From assembly GCA_035633115.1 (NCBI GenBank), contig DASQFN010000120.1, forward strand, positions 1 through 44,475: DNA of 44,475 nucleotides. The letters are read 5' to 3'. Below the pieces are notes generated by a model, which did no database searches, was not told where the DNA came from, and was given only the letters and a program-made list of their open reading frames with translations. The position numbers and the translations under genes are program-made. Origin of the DNA: Gemmatimonadaceae bacterium (GTDB taxonomy: Bacteria; Gemmatimonadota; Gemmatimonadetes; Gemmatimonadales; Gemmatimonadaceae). Below, piece by piece: positions 1 through 7,445 of this stretch; the first letter of the stretch is position 1, and every line of letters begins with the position of its first letter.

Positions 1-2
1 CG

Positions 3-480
3 CCGGGTGCAACCGGAGCGACTGGTCCCACAGGTGCGACGGGTGATCCGGGCGCAACTGGAACAGCCGGAACGCCGGGTGCAACCGGAGCGACTGGTCC
101 CACAGGTGCGACGGGTGATCCGGGCGCCACTGGAACAGCTGGAACGCCGGGTGCAACTGGAGCAACTGGAACAGCCGGAACGCCGGGTGCAACTGGAGCG
201 ACTGGTCCCACAGGTGCGACGGGTGATCCGGGCGCAACTGGAACAGCCGGAACGCCGGGTGCAACCGGAGCGACTGGTCCCACAGGTGCGACGGGTGATC
301 CGGGCGCCACTGGAACAGCCGGAACGCCGGGTGCAACTGGCGCCACTGGAACAGCCGGAACGCCGGGTGCAACCGGAGCAACTGGCGCAACTGGCGCGAC
401 TGGCGCTGGAGCAACTGGAGCAACTGGAGCAACTGGCGCAACTGGCGCAACCGGTGCAACCGGAGCGACGGGCGCGACTG
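3..480 (+). repeat. nested tandem repeat coding collagen triplets
   Basis: The basic unit is 9 bp (Gly-X-Thr). Above it a 72-bp unit is seen (the GAGCGACTGGTCCC block recurs 72 bp apart, near 17/89 and 197/269). Above that a 180-bp higher-order unit recurs, with bases 1-180 and 181-360 almost identical (only a few substitutions). From 361 to 480 the array collapses to short GCAACTGG-type units. Near-identity of the 180-bp blocks points to recent duplication or gene conversion. Confidence 0.85.
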
Positions 481-782
481 GTACTAACGGAGTCTCCGGC
501 ATCCAAGTCGTGACCGCCAGTACCACAATGGCCTCGAGCACGAACGAGGACGTGCTGGTGCAGGCGACAGCAACATGTCCGGCCGGGAAGCGTGTCACGG
601 GCGGTGGGGGCGAAATCACCACGAGCAATACAGATATCCGGAGCCAGGTCGTGATGTTCCGGACATTCCCGACCCCCTCCCCAACATTCAACTCTTGGAC
701 GGCCTCGGCAGTTATCATCAGCGGCTTCAGTGGCCAGTCGGTCACGGTGACGACGTACGCGATCTGCGTGAACGCGATCTAG
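3..782 (+). CDS. collagen-like Gly-X-Thr repeat protein, 5' partial
   Basis: The window opens inside this gene. The frame beginning at base 3 reads Gly-Ala-Thr, Gly-Pro-Thr, Gly-Asp-Pro and Gly-Thr-Ala triplets without interruption for about 158 residues, then a non-repetitive C-terminal domain of about 100 residues (from about base 486) to a TAG at 780-782. Two Cys occur in the tail domain (TCPAGKRV and YAICVNA). Collagen-like proteins with such GAT/GPT triplets are usually exported, trimeric surface filaments, and the small C-terminal domain often trimerises or anchors. The N-terminus and signal peptide lie outside the window. A strong terminator follows at 805. The collagen reading is sure; the cellular role is inference. 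Confidence 0.85.
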   Translation, partial: PGATGATGPTGATGDPGATGTAGTPGATGATGPTGATGDPGATGTAGTPGATGATGTAGTPGATGATGPTGATGDPGATGTAGTPGATGATGPTGATGDPGATGTAGTPGATGATGTAGTPGATGATGATGATGAGATGATGATGATGATGATGATGATGTNGVSGIQVVTASTTMASSTNEDVLVQATATCPAGKRVTGGGGEITTSNTDIRSQVVMFRTFPTPSPTFNSWTASAVIISGFSGQSVTVTTYAICVNAI

Positions 783-804
783 CCTGAACTGAAATCATGT
801 GTTG

Positions 805-844
805 AACCGCCTCCATGGCCCTTGGCCGTGGGGGCGGTTTGGCG
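805..844 (+). terminator. intrinsic terminator of the collagen-like gene
   Basis: A 16-bp uninterrupted stem pairs 805-820 with 824-839 (two G-T pairs) around a CTT loop, followed by TTTGG. It lies 22 bp after the stop codon. It is also the likely target structure of the group II intron that starts at 850. Confidence 0.85.
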
Positions 845-849
845 TTTCG

Positions 850-2739
850 GTGTGCCCAGCATGACCATTCACTTGGAGGTGAAAGTCCTCTGGGGAGTTG
901 ATCGCAGCAACCCGAGCGAACCGCAAGGTGATGAGCGTGAGCGAGTCACTGAAAGAAGCGGAGTAGCGAGACCTGCGGGCCGACGAACAGGAATCGGATA
1001 TGAGGCGTGGCCGACAAGGGCGAGCGGGCCGATGGCCGCAAAGCTCTCGCGATCAAGAGTCAGGCTGCGTAGATCCGGCGCTCGTGTAGGGACAGTGAAT
1101 GGGATTACCTAGGGAGATCTCGCTTTACATCTGAAAGGGTGACGTAGCGTCGGGCAATTGACGCGACGGAGCGAGAAGTCAGCAGAGGCCATAGTAGCGG
1201 GGGACTTCGGGGAAGGTGGACCGCTCCACTCGCGAAGGGCCGAACAGAGAGGAGAGCGATACGACCGTGCACCACGCCGAGGTCATGCAGATGTCGAACG
1301 CTCAGTTCGAGCTGCCGCTGGAGGACAGGGGTGAAGCCCCGATAGGAAAGCGGAGCGGTGAAACCACGCTGGCGATGCGAGGAGACGTGCGCTCAGCAGA
1401 CGACGACTTGCAGATGATGGAGCGAGTTGTCGGGCGGAGGAATCTGCTGCGGGCATTGAAGCGCGTGCAGCAGAATCAGGGAAGTCCGGGCGTGGATGGA
1501 TTGACGGTGGAAGCACTCCCCGCCTATCTGCGTGAACACTGGGGGGTAATCCGCGGGCAATTGCTTGCAGGTCGCTACCAGCCGAGCGCGGTTAAGCGGT
1601 GCGAGATTCCGAAACCGGCCGGCGGGATGAGGCAGTTAGGCATTCCGACCGTGCTTGATCGGTTCATCCAGCAGGCCGTGTTACAGGTCTTGCAGCCAGA
1701 GATCGATCCCACTTTCTCGGAACACAGCTACGGCTACCGGCCGGGGCGGAGGGCACACGATGCAGTGTGTCAGGCGCAGCGGTATGTGCAAGGGGGCCGC
1801 AGATGGGTGGTCGATGTAGACCTGGAGAAGTTCTTCGACCGGGTTAACCACGATGTGCTGATGGGGAAGATGGCGAAGCGGATCGCGGACGCACGGGTGC
1901 TGAAACTCATTCGGCGTTATCTCGAAGCCGGAATAATGGTGAACGGGGTGGCGCTGGACCGGTACGAGGGAACGCCGCAAGGCGGACCGCTGTCGCCGCT
2001 ACTGGCGACGTGCTGCTGGATGAAGTGGACAAGGAGCTTGAGCGGCGCGGGCACCGCTTCGTGCGCTACGCCGATGACTGCAATGTGTACGTGCGGTCGA
2101 AGCGAGCGGGGGAGCGCGTGATGCAGGGCTTGGTCAGACTGTACGTCAAGCTCAGGTTACGAGTCAACACATCCAAGAGTGCGGTGGCGCCGGTGTGGGA
2201 GCGCGCGTTTCTGGGCTACGGTTTCTGGGTAGCTCCGGGACGGGTGGTCAAACGCCGTGTGGCACCAAAAGCCCTGATGACAATGAAAGAGCGCGTCCGG
2301 CGGATCACGAGCCGGAACGGTGGACGCAGCATCGAGCGGGTAGTGGCGGCGCTGCGGAGTTACTTGGTGGGGTGGAAGGAATATTTCCGCCTCGCCGACA
2401 CGCCCGCAGTCTTTGAGGACGTGGACAAGTGGCTTCATCGCCGGCTGCGCATGCTCATGCTGAAACAGTGGAAGCGCGGGCGGACCATGTATCGAGAGTT
2501 GCAGCGTCGCGGAGTCGGCGGAGCTGCTCTTTGGATCGCGGCACGCTACGGGCGAAGCTGGTGGCATGTGGCAGCGCACAAGGCGCTCAACATCGCTCTT
2601 CCGGGTCGGTACTTCGAGTCACTGGGCGTACCGCGCCTATGTATTCGCGAAACCTCAATACTCTGAACCGCCGGATGCGGACCCGCATGTCCGGTGGTGT
2701 GAGAGGGAAGTAGAGGAGCTATCCTCCTCTACTCCCTAT
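850..2739 (+). mobile_element. group II intron (probably class IIC) with defective maturase
   Basis: The 5' end is GTGTG at 850-854, close to the GUGYG consensus, followed by a ribozyme domain I leader typical of bacterial group II introns (for example GGAGGTGAAAGTCCTC near 876). The leader runs to about 1215 and contains no convincing gene. The reverse transcriptase occupies 1285-2666. Domain V is visible at about 2665-2699 as a hairpin with arms CCGCCGGA and TCCGGTGG. Domain VI is a hairpin with arms 2704-2718 and 2724-2737, and the intron probably ends with the AT at 2738-2739. Insertion directly behind a terminator hairpin is the habit of class IIC introns. The exact 3' boundary is uncertain by a few bases. 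Confidence 0.8.
1285..2666 (+). pseudogene. group II intron reverse transcriptase/maturase, frameshifted
   Basis: The first part carries RT blocks: GSPGVDGLTVEAL, then KPAGGMRQLGIPTVLDRF, HSYGYRPGRRAHDAV, DVDLEKFFDRVNHD with the first catalytic Asp, and GTPQGGPLSPLLA. The frame is then lost at about base 2008, where one A appears missing from an expected AAC codon. The second part resumes one frame away from about 2010 with LLDEVDKELERRG, the YADD catalytic box and the maturase X domain (YLVGWKEYFR) to a TGA at 2664. Together about 460 residues, the normal length for an intron-encoded protein without an HNH endonuclease domain, which fits class IIC. The start is either ATG 1285 or GTG 1267 behind GAGAGGAG. 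The break separates the two halves of the active site, so the protein is dead unless this is a sequencing error. Confidence 0.85.
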
Positions 2740-2962
2740 CCCGATTCGTTGTCGCGCTCGTCCTGAATGTAGCCTTACCCAGATGCGGCATCCGCGGTGG
2801 CGTTGGGTATCACGCGATCAGCGGCGGAGGAGAGAGCAGCTGCAACGCCTTTTAATGAGAGGTATTCCCGCCACAAGCGCCACTGGAACTGCGGCCGCCA
2901 GCTACGCAGCGCCGATAGTCACCTTGTTGAAACTCGCTCATTCCGCTATGGCTCGAGCCTGT

Positions 2963-3628
2963 CTATCGCCCAAGCCTGGCCCTGGCTGTGTCGGCCGTCG
3001 CCCGGTCCTTGATCTTCTCGGCCATCGCGAGAACCTTTTCCCAATACGGTCTCGCTTCCGCTGACTTTCCGGAACGTCCGAGCGCGACTGCAATCTGGTA
3101 ATTCGCACCATAGTGTGTCGGATTCCTTTCAAGCACCTTCCGAAACTGTTCGGCCGCCAGCGCCGGATCGTTCCGGGTGTACAAAAGGCTCAGCCCTTCA
3201 CTCATCATCCCCGCCTCGCTGACCGTATCGGGTTGTGCCAAACGCATCCGGGCGGTCTGGGCGGTGACCGTATCCTTTACGCTTTCCGCTGCGCCAAGCA
3301 CAACTATCCAGATCGCCCGGGCCTCGGCGGGTTTTCCGGCGCGGTCGAGAGCTGCCGCAAGCTGGAAGCGAGCACCATAGTGCGTTGGATTCCGCTGCAA
3401 GATCCCACGGAATACCTCCGCGGCTTTGTTGGGATCGTTGCGGTTGACGAGCTCAAGCCCCAGCGCCATTTGGGCAGCGTCTGAATTGAGGTCGGGCATC
3501 CCGGTCTGGGCCGAATCGCTGCTCGCGGGCGAGCGATCGCCACATCCCGCTACTCCCGAAGCGAGCGCGACAGCGGCGACGATCACCTTGCCGGGTGAGA
3601 GCGGGAAATGAGAAAAGAAGCGGATCAT
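2963..3628 (-). CDS. TPR-repeat lipoprotein
   Basis: 221 residues. The N-terminus is a lipoprotein signal (hydrophobic stretch ending in the lipobox VAGC, Cys at about residue 29). The mature part is an internal duplication: two units of about 70 residues, each starting at an NDP motif, then an ERNPTHYGA-type TPR helix pair and ending in TARxRL. A GAGGG box lies 4-7 bases before the ATG. Such proteins are periplasmic or outer-membrane scaffolds that hold other proteins; the partner is not evident. It stands alone between the group II intron and a non-coding stretch. Confidence 0.75.
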   Translation of the reverse strand: MIRFFSHFPLSPGKVIVAAVALASGVAGCGDRSPASSDSAQTGMPDLNSDAAQMALGLELVNRNDPNKAAEVFRGILQRNPTHYGARFQLAAALDRAGKPAEARAIWIVVLGAAESVKDTVTAQTARMRLAQPDTVSEAGMMSEGLSLLYTRNDPALAAEQFRKVLERNPTHYGANYQIAVALGRSGKSAEARPYWEKVLAMAEKIKDRATADTARARLGR

Positions 3629-3930
3629 TGATCCCTCAGAATTTGGACAGACCGGTTAAAAGTAGAGACATACCGACTGAGAGGCGCAGTGGAGCGGACA
3701 GGCCGACCCATCTCGGTCAAGGTAACAACATAGGCAGTTTATCCCATTAGATGATTATTCCAATCGCCGTTAAAATTGGCGACCAATCCAGAATGACCGG
3801 CGCCACGGCTACTGGGTCACGTGGTGCGTTGAGCTTTTGACGTAAGCGACCCCGCCGGCGCGCCGAAGGCATGCTTCAGCGGGGCGACCTCTTAGCACGT
3901 GAGCAACGCGAAAGCCTTGAATAGATGATC

Positions 3931-3957
3931 GAGGCCCTCATAAAGGCCTCTTTCATT
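3931..3957 (+). terminator. terminator-like hairpin
   Basis: Perfect GAGGCC (3931-3936) / GGCCTC (3945-3950) stem with an 8-base loop, followed by TTTCATT. No gene is recognised immediately upstream on this strand. Confidence 0.5.
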
Positions 3958-4103
3958 CCACGCTCTGCGATGCATATCAATGCCAGCGTCCGTTGTTTCA
4001 TCGCATTTCAGAACTGCATCCTTATCATTTTGCTGTATGCGTATTGCGTCGAACCGCCGCCGAAACTCCAACCATATCAGGCGCATACTTACTAGCAAAT
4101 GGG

Positions 4104-4138
4104 ACCCCGGGGGCCAACCTGCCGGGGTTCTTCTTCAC
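4104..4138 (+). terminator. terminator-like hairpin
   Basis: ACCCCGG (4104-4110) pairs with CCGGGGT (4122-4128) around an 11-base loop, followed by TCTTCTTC. It sits about 95 bp before the start of the TPR membrane protein, so it could also act as an attenuator in that gene's leader. Confidence 0.5.
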
Positions 4139-4232
4139 ACGACCCGAGTACGGTCTCTGATTGCAATTTCGCCGGGCGCTTCTTATCCTTGCCCGATTCG
4201 CCTTTTTGACGCACTCAATCGGTAATCCTGCT

Positions 4233-4724
4233 ATGCCAATAGAGCCAGATCGACAGCAATCCGAAGCGAACACTCCAGCTGCCAAACCCTGGTGGCAAAG
4301 AGCCGACGTCATCATTGCCGGCCTCATAGTCCTCGCTGTTCTCGTGTATATCGGCCGCGGCCGGGACAACAACCCGCAAACCTCAAACACGCCCGAACCG
4401 GTGCCGGCAGCTGCGACTCCGACAGCACCACCGCTGAGCAAGGAAGCTCAGGCAGCCTTCACGCAGGCCACAAACGAAGGGCTGAACTATTACTACAAGA
4501 CCAAAGAGTACGACAAAGCCGAACAGTCGTTTCGCAAATCGATCGAGATCGCTCCTGACAACGCCGTGGGGTACAACAACCTTGGCAGCGCGCTGAACGA
4601 TCAAAAAAAATGGGACGAAGCGATCATTGTCCTCAGTCGAGCCGTCGAGCTGGATCCCAACTTCGCCACCGCACGGAATAACCTCGCCTGGGCGCGCGCG
4701 CAGAAGGCTAAGCAGGGGCCGTGA
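4233..4724 (+). CDS. TPR membrane-anchored protein
   Basis: 163 residues from ATG 4233; an in-frame TTG at 4161 would add 24 residues without an evident function. A single membrane segment (VIIAGLIVLAVLVYIG, about residues 29-44) is followed by a Pro/Ala/Thr linker and then two to three TPR units (YDKAEQSFRKSIEIAP, WDEAIIVLSRAVELDP). The topology suggests a periplasmic TPR domain on an inner-membrane anchor. Its stop overlaps the GTG of the next gene (GTGA at 4721-4724), so it is translationally coupled to the glycosyltransferase and probably part of the same complex or pathway. Confidence 0.75.
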   Translation: MPIEPDRQQSEANTPAAKPWWQRADVIIAGLIVLAVLVYIGRGRDNNPQTSNTPEPVPAAATPTAPPLSKEAQAAFTQATNEGLNYYYKTKEYDKAEQSFRKSIEIAPDNAVGYNNLGSALNDQKKWDEAIIVLSRAVELDPNFATARNNLAWARAQKAKQGP

Positions 4725-6493
4725 GCCGGGAGGCTTCCCGCAGACCCTTCGTCGCTGCGGCCCTCGCCGCCACCGTTCTGATCCTCTCTGCGTATTCCAA
4801 CTCCTTTCACAACGGGTTTCACTTCGACGAAGCATACCTAATAGTCAATAACCTGTTCATCCGGGACCTCGCGAACATCCCTCGCTTCTTCACGGATGCC
4901 CGGACCTTCAGCACCTACCTTCCAAACGCGAACTATCGGCCTCTAAACGCCGTCACGTACGCGTTCGACTACTGGCGTGCCGGCGGCTTGAATCCAGTGC
5001 AGTTTCACGTCACCCAGATCGTCCTGCTGCTGGCGACGGGAACGCTGCTCTGGCTGCTCTACCGCCACATCTTTCGCGACACCGGCGAGACCCGCCCGGC
5101 CGAAGGGGCCGCGCTGTTTGCGGCCGCGCTCTTCTGCATCCACACGGGCAATACCCAGACAGTCAACTACATCTCCGCCCGCTCCGAATTACTCTCGGGG
5201 CTCGGCGTGCTGGGCGGATTCATTGTCTACATCCAGAAGCCGGAATGGCGCCGGTATTACGTGTACCTGATTCCTCCTGCTGTTGGGGCACTGGCCAAGA
5301 CACCGGCTGTCATGTTCGCGCCGCTATTTCTCGCCTACCTGCTGCTAATCGAACAGCAGCTCGCCCTTGCGGAAATATTCAGTCGGCGCGGCTGGCCGCA
5401 GGTGCGCAGCGTCCTCTTTCGCTCGGTGCCAGCGTTCCTCATGGCCGTCGTGATGTACAAATTCGTGGAGGGGATGAATCCCCCCGGCCAGACCTACGGC
5501 GGTGGAAGTCGGATGGATTATCTCGCGACCGAAACCTGGGTCTGGGTTCGGTACGTCCGGCTCTTCTTTTTTCCAAGCGGGTTATCAGCCGATACGGATC
5601 TCAAGCCGTTCACGAGCTGGCTTGATGCTCGCGTCTTCGCCGGGCTGGTGCTGCTCGCCGTGTCCGTTGTCTGCATGTGGCGCGCGTCGCGCAGCCGTGA
5701 GCTGCGACCGGTGGCGTTCGGGATCGCATGGTTCTGGATAGCTCTGGTTCCATCGTCCACGATCTTTCCCATCGGGGAGACCACTAACGACCACCGCGTT
5801 TTCTTCCCGTTCATGGGCTTCACCGCGGCCATAGTCTGGTGGGCCGTCGTGCTCTTCCAACGTGCGGCCAGAAAAAACGCGTCATTTCGACGCGCAATCG
5901 GAACGTTCGCATTGCCTGCATGCGCGCTGATCCTGGGAATTCACGCGATTGCTACCTACAATCGAAATCGCGTCTGGCTCAATGAAGAAACGCTTTGGGC
6001 TGACGTCACGATCAAGAGTCCGAGAAATGGACGCGGTCTCATGAATTACGGCCTCACGCAGATGCGACAGGGTCGTTACACGGTCGCGAGGGACTACTTC
6101 ACGAGGGCCTACGTATTCAACCCCAACTACCCGACGCTGCATGTTAATCTCGGGATAGTCACGGACGCGATGGGCGACACAGCGGCCGCCGAGGGATGGT
6201 TTCTTCGCGCGCTGCACCTCGATCCGAACTATCAAGCGGGACACAGCTTTTATGCCCGCTGGCTCGCGCGTCACGGCCGCCCCAAGGAAGCCATTTCTCA
6301 CCTCGAGCGAGCCGTTGTTCTCAGTCCCGGCGATCTTGAGGCGCGTCATGCCCTACTCGAGCTCTACGCGGCGACCGGCGATAACGCAAAGCTCGCTTCA
6401 CTCGTCCGGGACATCCTGGCACTCGCACCAGGCGATTCCGTTGCCCGTGCATACGCGACGAGAATACCTCCGCAAGTGAACGATACACGATGA
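4721..6493 (+). CDS. TMTC-like membrane glycosyltransferase with C-terminal TPRs
   Basis: 590 residues from a GTG that overlaps the upstream stop. The N-terminus has a membrane segment, then the loop HFDEAYLIVNN with the acidic residues placed as in GT-C (PMT/TMTC) enzymes, then NYRPL. About nine further hydrophobic segments follow. From about residue 440 the chain is a series of TPRs (MNYGLTQMRQGRY, LHVNLGIVTDAMGD, LERAVVLSPGD). TMTC-type proteins transfer mannose from a polyprenyl-phosphate donor to exported protein. The next gene, a GT2 of the polyprenyl-phosphate sugar synthase type, could make that donor. Family recognition is good; the sugar and target are inference. Confidence 0.75.
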   Translation: MSREASRRPFVAAALAATVLILSAYSNSFHNGFHFDEAYLIVNNLFIRDLANIPRFFTDARTFSTYLPNANYRPLNAVTYAFDYWRAGGLNPVQFHVTQIVLLLATGTLLWLLYRHIFRDTGETRPAEGAALFAAALFCIHTGNTQTVNYISARSELLSGLGVLGGFIVYIQKPEWRRYYVYLIPPAVGALAKTPAVMFAPLFLAYLLLIEQQLALAEIFSRRGWPQVRSVLFRSVPAFLMAVVMYKFVEGMNPPGQTYGGGSRMDYLATETWVWVRYVRLFFFPSGLSADTDLKPFTSWLDARVFAGLVLLAVSVVCMWRASRSRELRPVAFGIAWFWIALVPSSTIFPIGETTNDHRVFFPFMGFTAAIVWWAVVLFQRAARKNASFRRAIGTFALPACALILGIHAIATYNRNRVWLNEETLWADVTIKSPRNGRGLMNYGLTQMRQGRYTVARDYFTRAYVFNPNYPTLHVNLGIVTDAMGDTAAAEGWFLRALHLDPNYQAGHSFYARWLARHGRPKEAISHLERAVVLSPGDLEARHALLELYAATGDNAKLASLVRDILALAPGDSVARAYATRIPPQVNDTR

Positions 6494-7419
6494 GCAGGCA
6501 AATCACCGAGTCTCCGCGTATTGCCGTGATCGTGCCTTGTTACAACGAGGAGGTTGCAATAGCCACGGTCGTGAAGCAATTCAAGGCCGCGTTGCCGAGT
6601 GCGACCGTTTACGTCTACGACAATGCGTCGACGGATCGCACTTCCGATGTAGCCAGAGCTGCTGGCGCCGTAGTCCGCTTCGAGCCGCGGAAAGGGAAAG
6701 GGAACGTGGTTCGCCGGATGTTCGCGGACGTGGATGCCGACATTTATGTCATGGTGGACGGGGATGCGACGTATGACGCCGGGTCTGCACTCGAGATGAT
6801 CGATCGGCTCGCGAGCGGCAACCTCGATATGGTCGTCGCAAATCGCCAATCGGAGGCAGTGGCCGCATACAGAGCAGGGCATCAGTTCGGGAACCGGCTG
6901 TTCAACCGGATACTCGAGACTCTCTTCAACAGCTCGTTTCAGGACATCTTTTCCGGTTACCGGGCCTTCTCCCGCCGCTTCGTGAAATCCTTTCCAGCCG
7001 CGTCAACTGGTTTCGACATTGAAACGGAGCTGACTGTTCACGCTCTCGAGTTGTCGATGCCTGTCGGGCAGATTGAATCCCCGTATGGCGCGCGCCCGGA
7101 AGGCTCGGAGAGCAAGCTCCGCACGTACCGTCACGGCTCGATGATCCTCTGGCGGATCATGATTTTGTACAAGGAAGTGAGGCCGTTCCAGTTTTTCTCG
7201 GCGATCGCTCTCATGCTGGCTGTGACATCGACAGTGCTCGTGTATCCAATCGTGGTCACTTACATCGAGACCGGGCTTGTCCCTCGCTTTCCGACGGCAA
7301 TTCTGGCAACAGGATTGATGATTCTGGCGTTCATCAGCATCACCTGTGGACTCATCCTGGACAGCGGCCGCCGCGGGAGGCGTGAAATGAAGCACTTGCT
7401 GTATCTCCAGCAGTCATAG
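6490..7419 (+). CDS. GT2 polyprenyl-phosphate sugar synthase-like
   Basis: 309 residues. The GT-A fold is recognisable: IAVIVPCYNEEVAIATVV at the start, the nucleotide-binding DNASTDRT, and the metal-binding MVDGDATYD at about residues 87-95. Two hydrophobic segments near the C-terminus (about 237-259 and 268-292) anchor it in the membrane, as in dolichyl/polyprenyl-phosphate sugar synthases. The ATG overlaps the upstream TGA (ATGA at 6490-6493). It probably loads a nucleotide sugar onto polyprenyl phosphate for the flanking GT-C enzymes. Confidence 0.8.
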   Translation: MSRQITESPRIAVIVPCYNEEVAIATVVKQFKAALPSATVYVYDNASTDRTSDVARAAGAVVRFEPRKGKGNVVRRMFADVDADIYVMVDGDATYDAGSALEMIDRLASGNLDMVVANRQSEAVAAYRAGHQFGNRLFNRILETLFNSSFQDIFSGYRAFSRRFVKSFPAASTGFDIETELTVHALELSMPVGQIESPYGARPEGSESKLRTYRHGSMILWRIMILYKEVRPFQFFSAIALMLAVTSTVLVYPIVVTYIETGLVPRFPTAILATGLMILAFISITCGLILDSGRRGRREMKHLLYLQQS

Positions 7420-7445
7420 GCATTCAAGCTGACGCGTTCTCCTGA

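Larger units (their letters stand above)
3629..4232. other. 604-bp intergenic stretch with two hairpins
   Basis: No supportable gene. The stretch is AT-richer than its surroundings in parts (3700-3790, 3990-4090). It holds a GC-rich dyad near 3850-3890 (ACCCCGC against GCGGGGCG) and two terminator-like hairpins at 3931 and 4104, all pointing rightwards. The hairpins suggest a lost gene or a small untranslated transcript; nothing else is recognisable. Confidence 0.5.

Noticed and set aside
7-513. 168-residue Arg/Gln-rich open frame over the collagen repeat
   Set aside because: It is the shifted reading of the Gly-X-Thr array. The frame at base 3 gives regular collagen triplets and continues into a normal domain.
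822-1112. 96-residue open frame before the reverse transcriptase
   Set aside because: It lies over the structured ribozyme leader of the group II intron and the terminator; no protein-like pattern.
2000-2015. Programmed frameshift in the maturase
   Set aside because: No slippery heptamer or stimulatory hairpin is seen; a lost base explains the shift more simply.
2740-2962. Possible gene between the intron and the TPR lipoprotein
   Set aside because: Frames here overlap the 3' end of the lipoprotein gene or show no protein pattern; nothing is supported in this 220-bp stretch.
3892-4098. 68-residue minus-strand frame in the gap
   Set aside because: No family resemblance, no ribosome site, and it spans a hairpin with its own rightward polarity. 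It could still be a relic.
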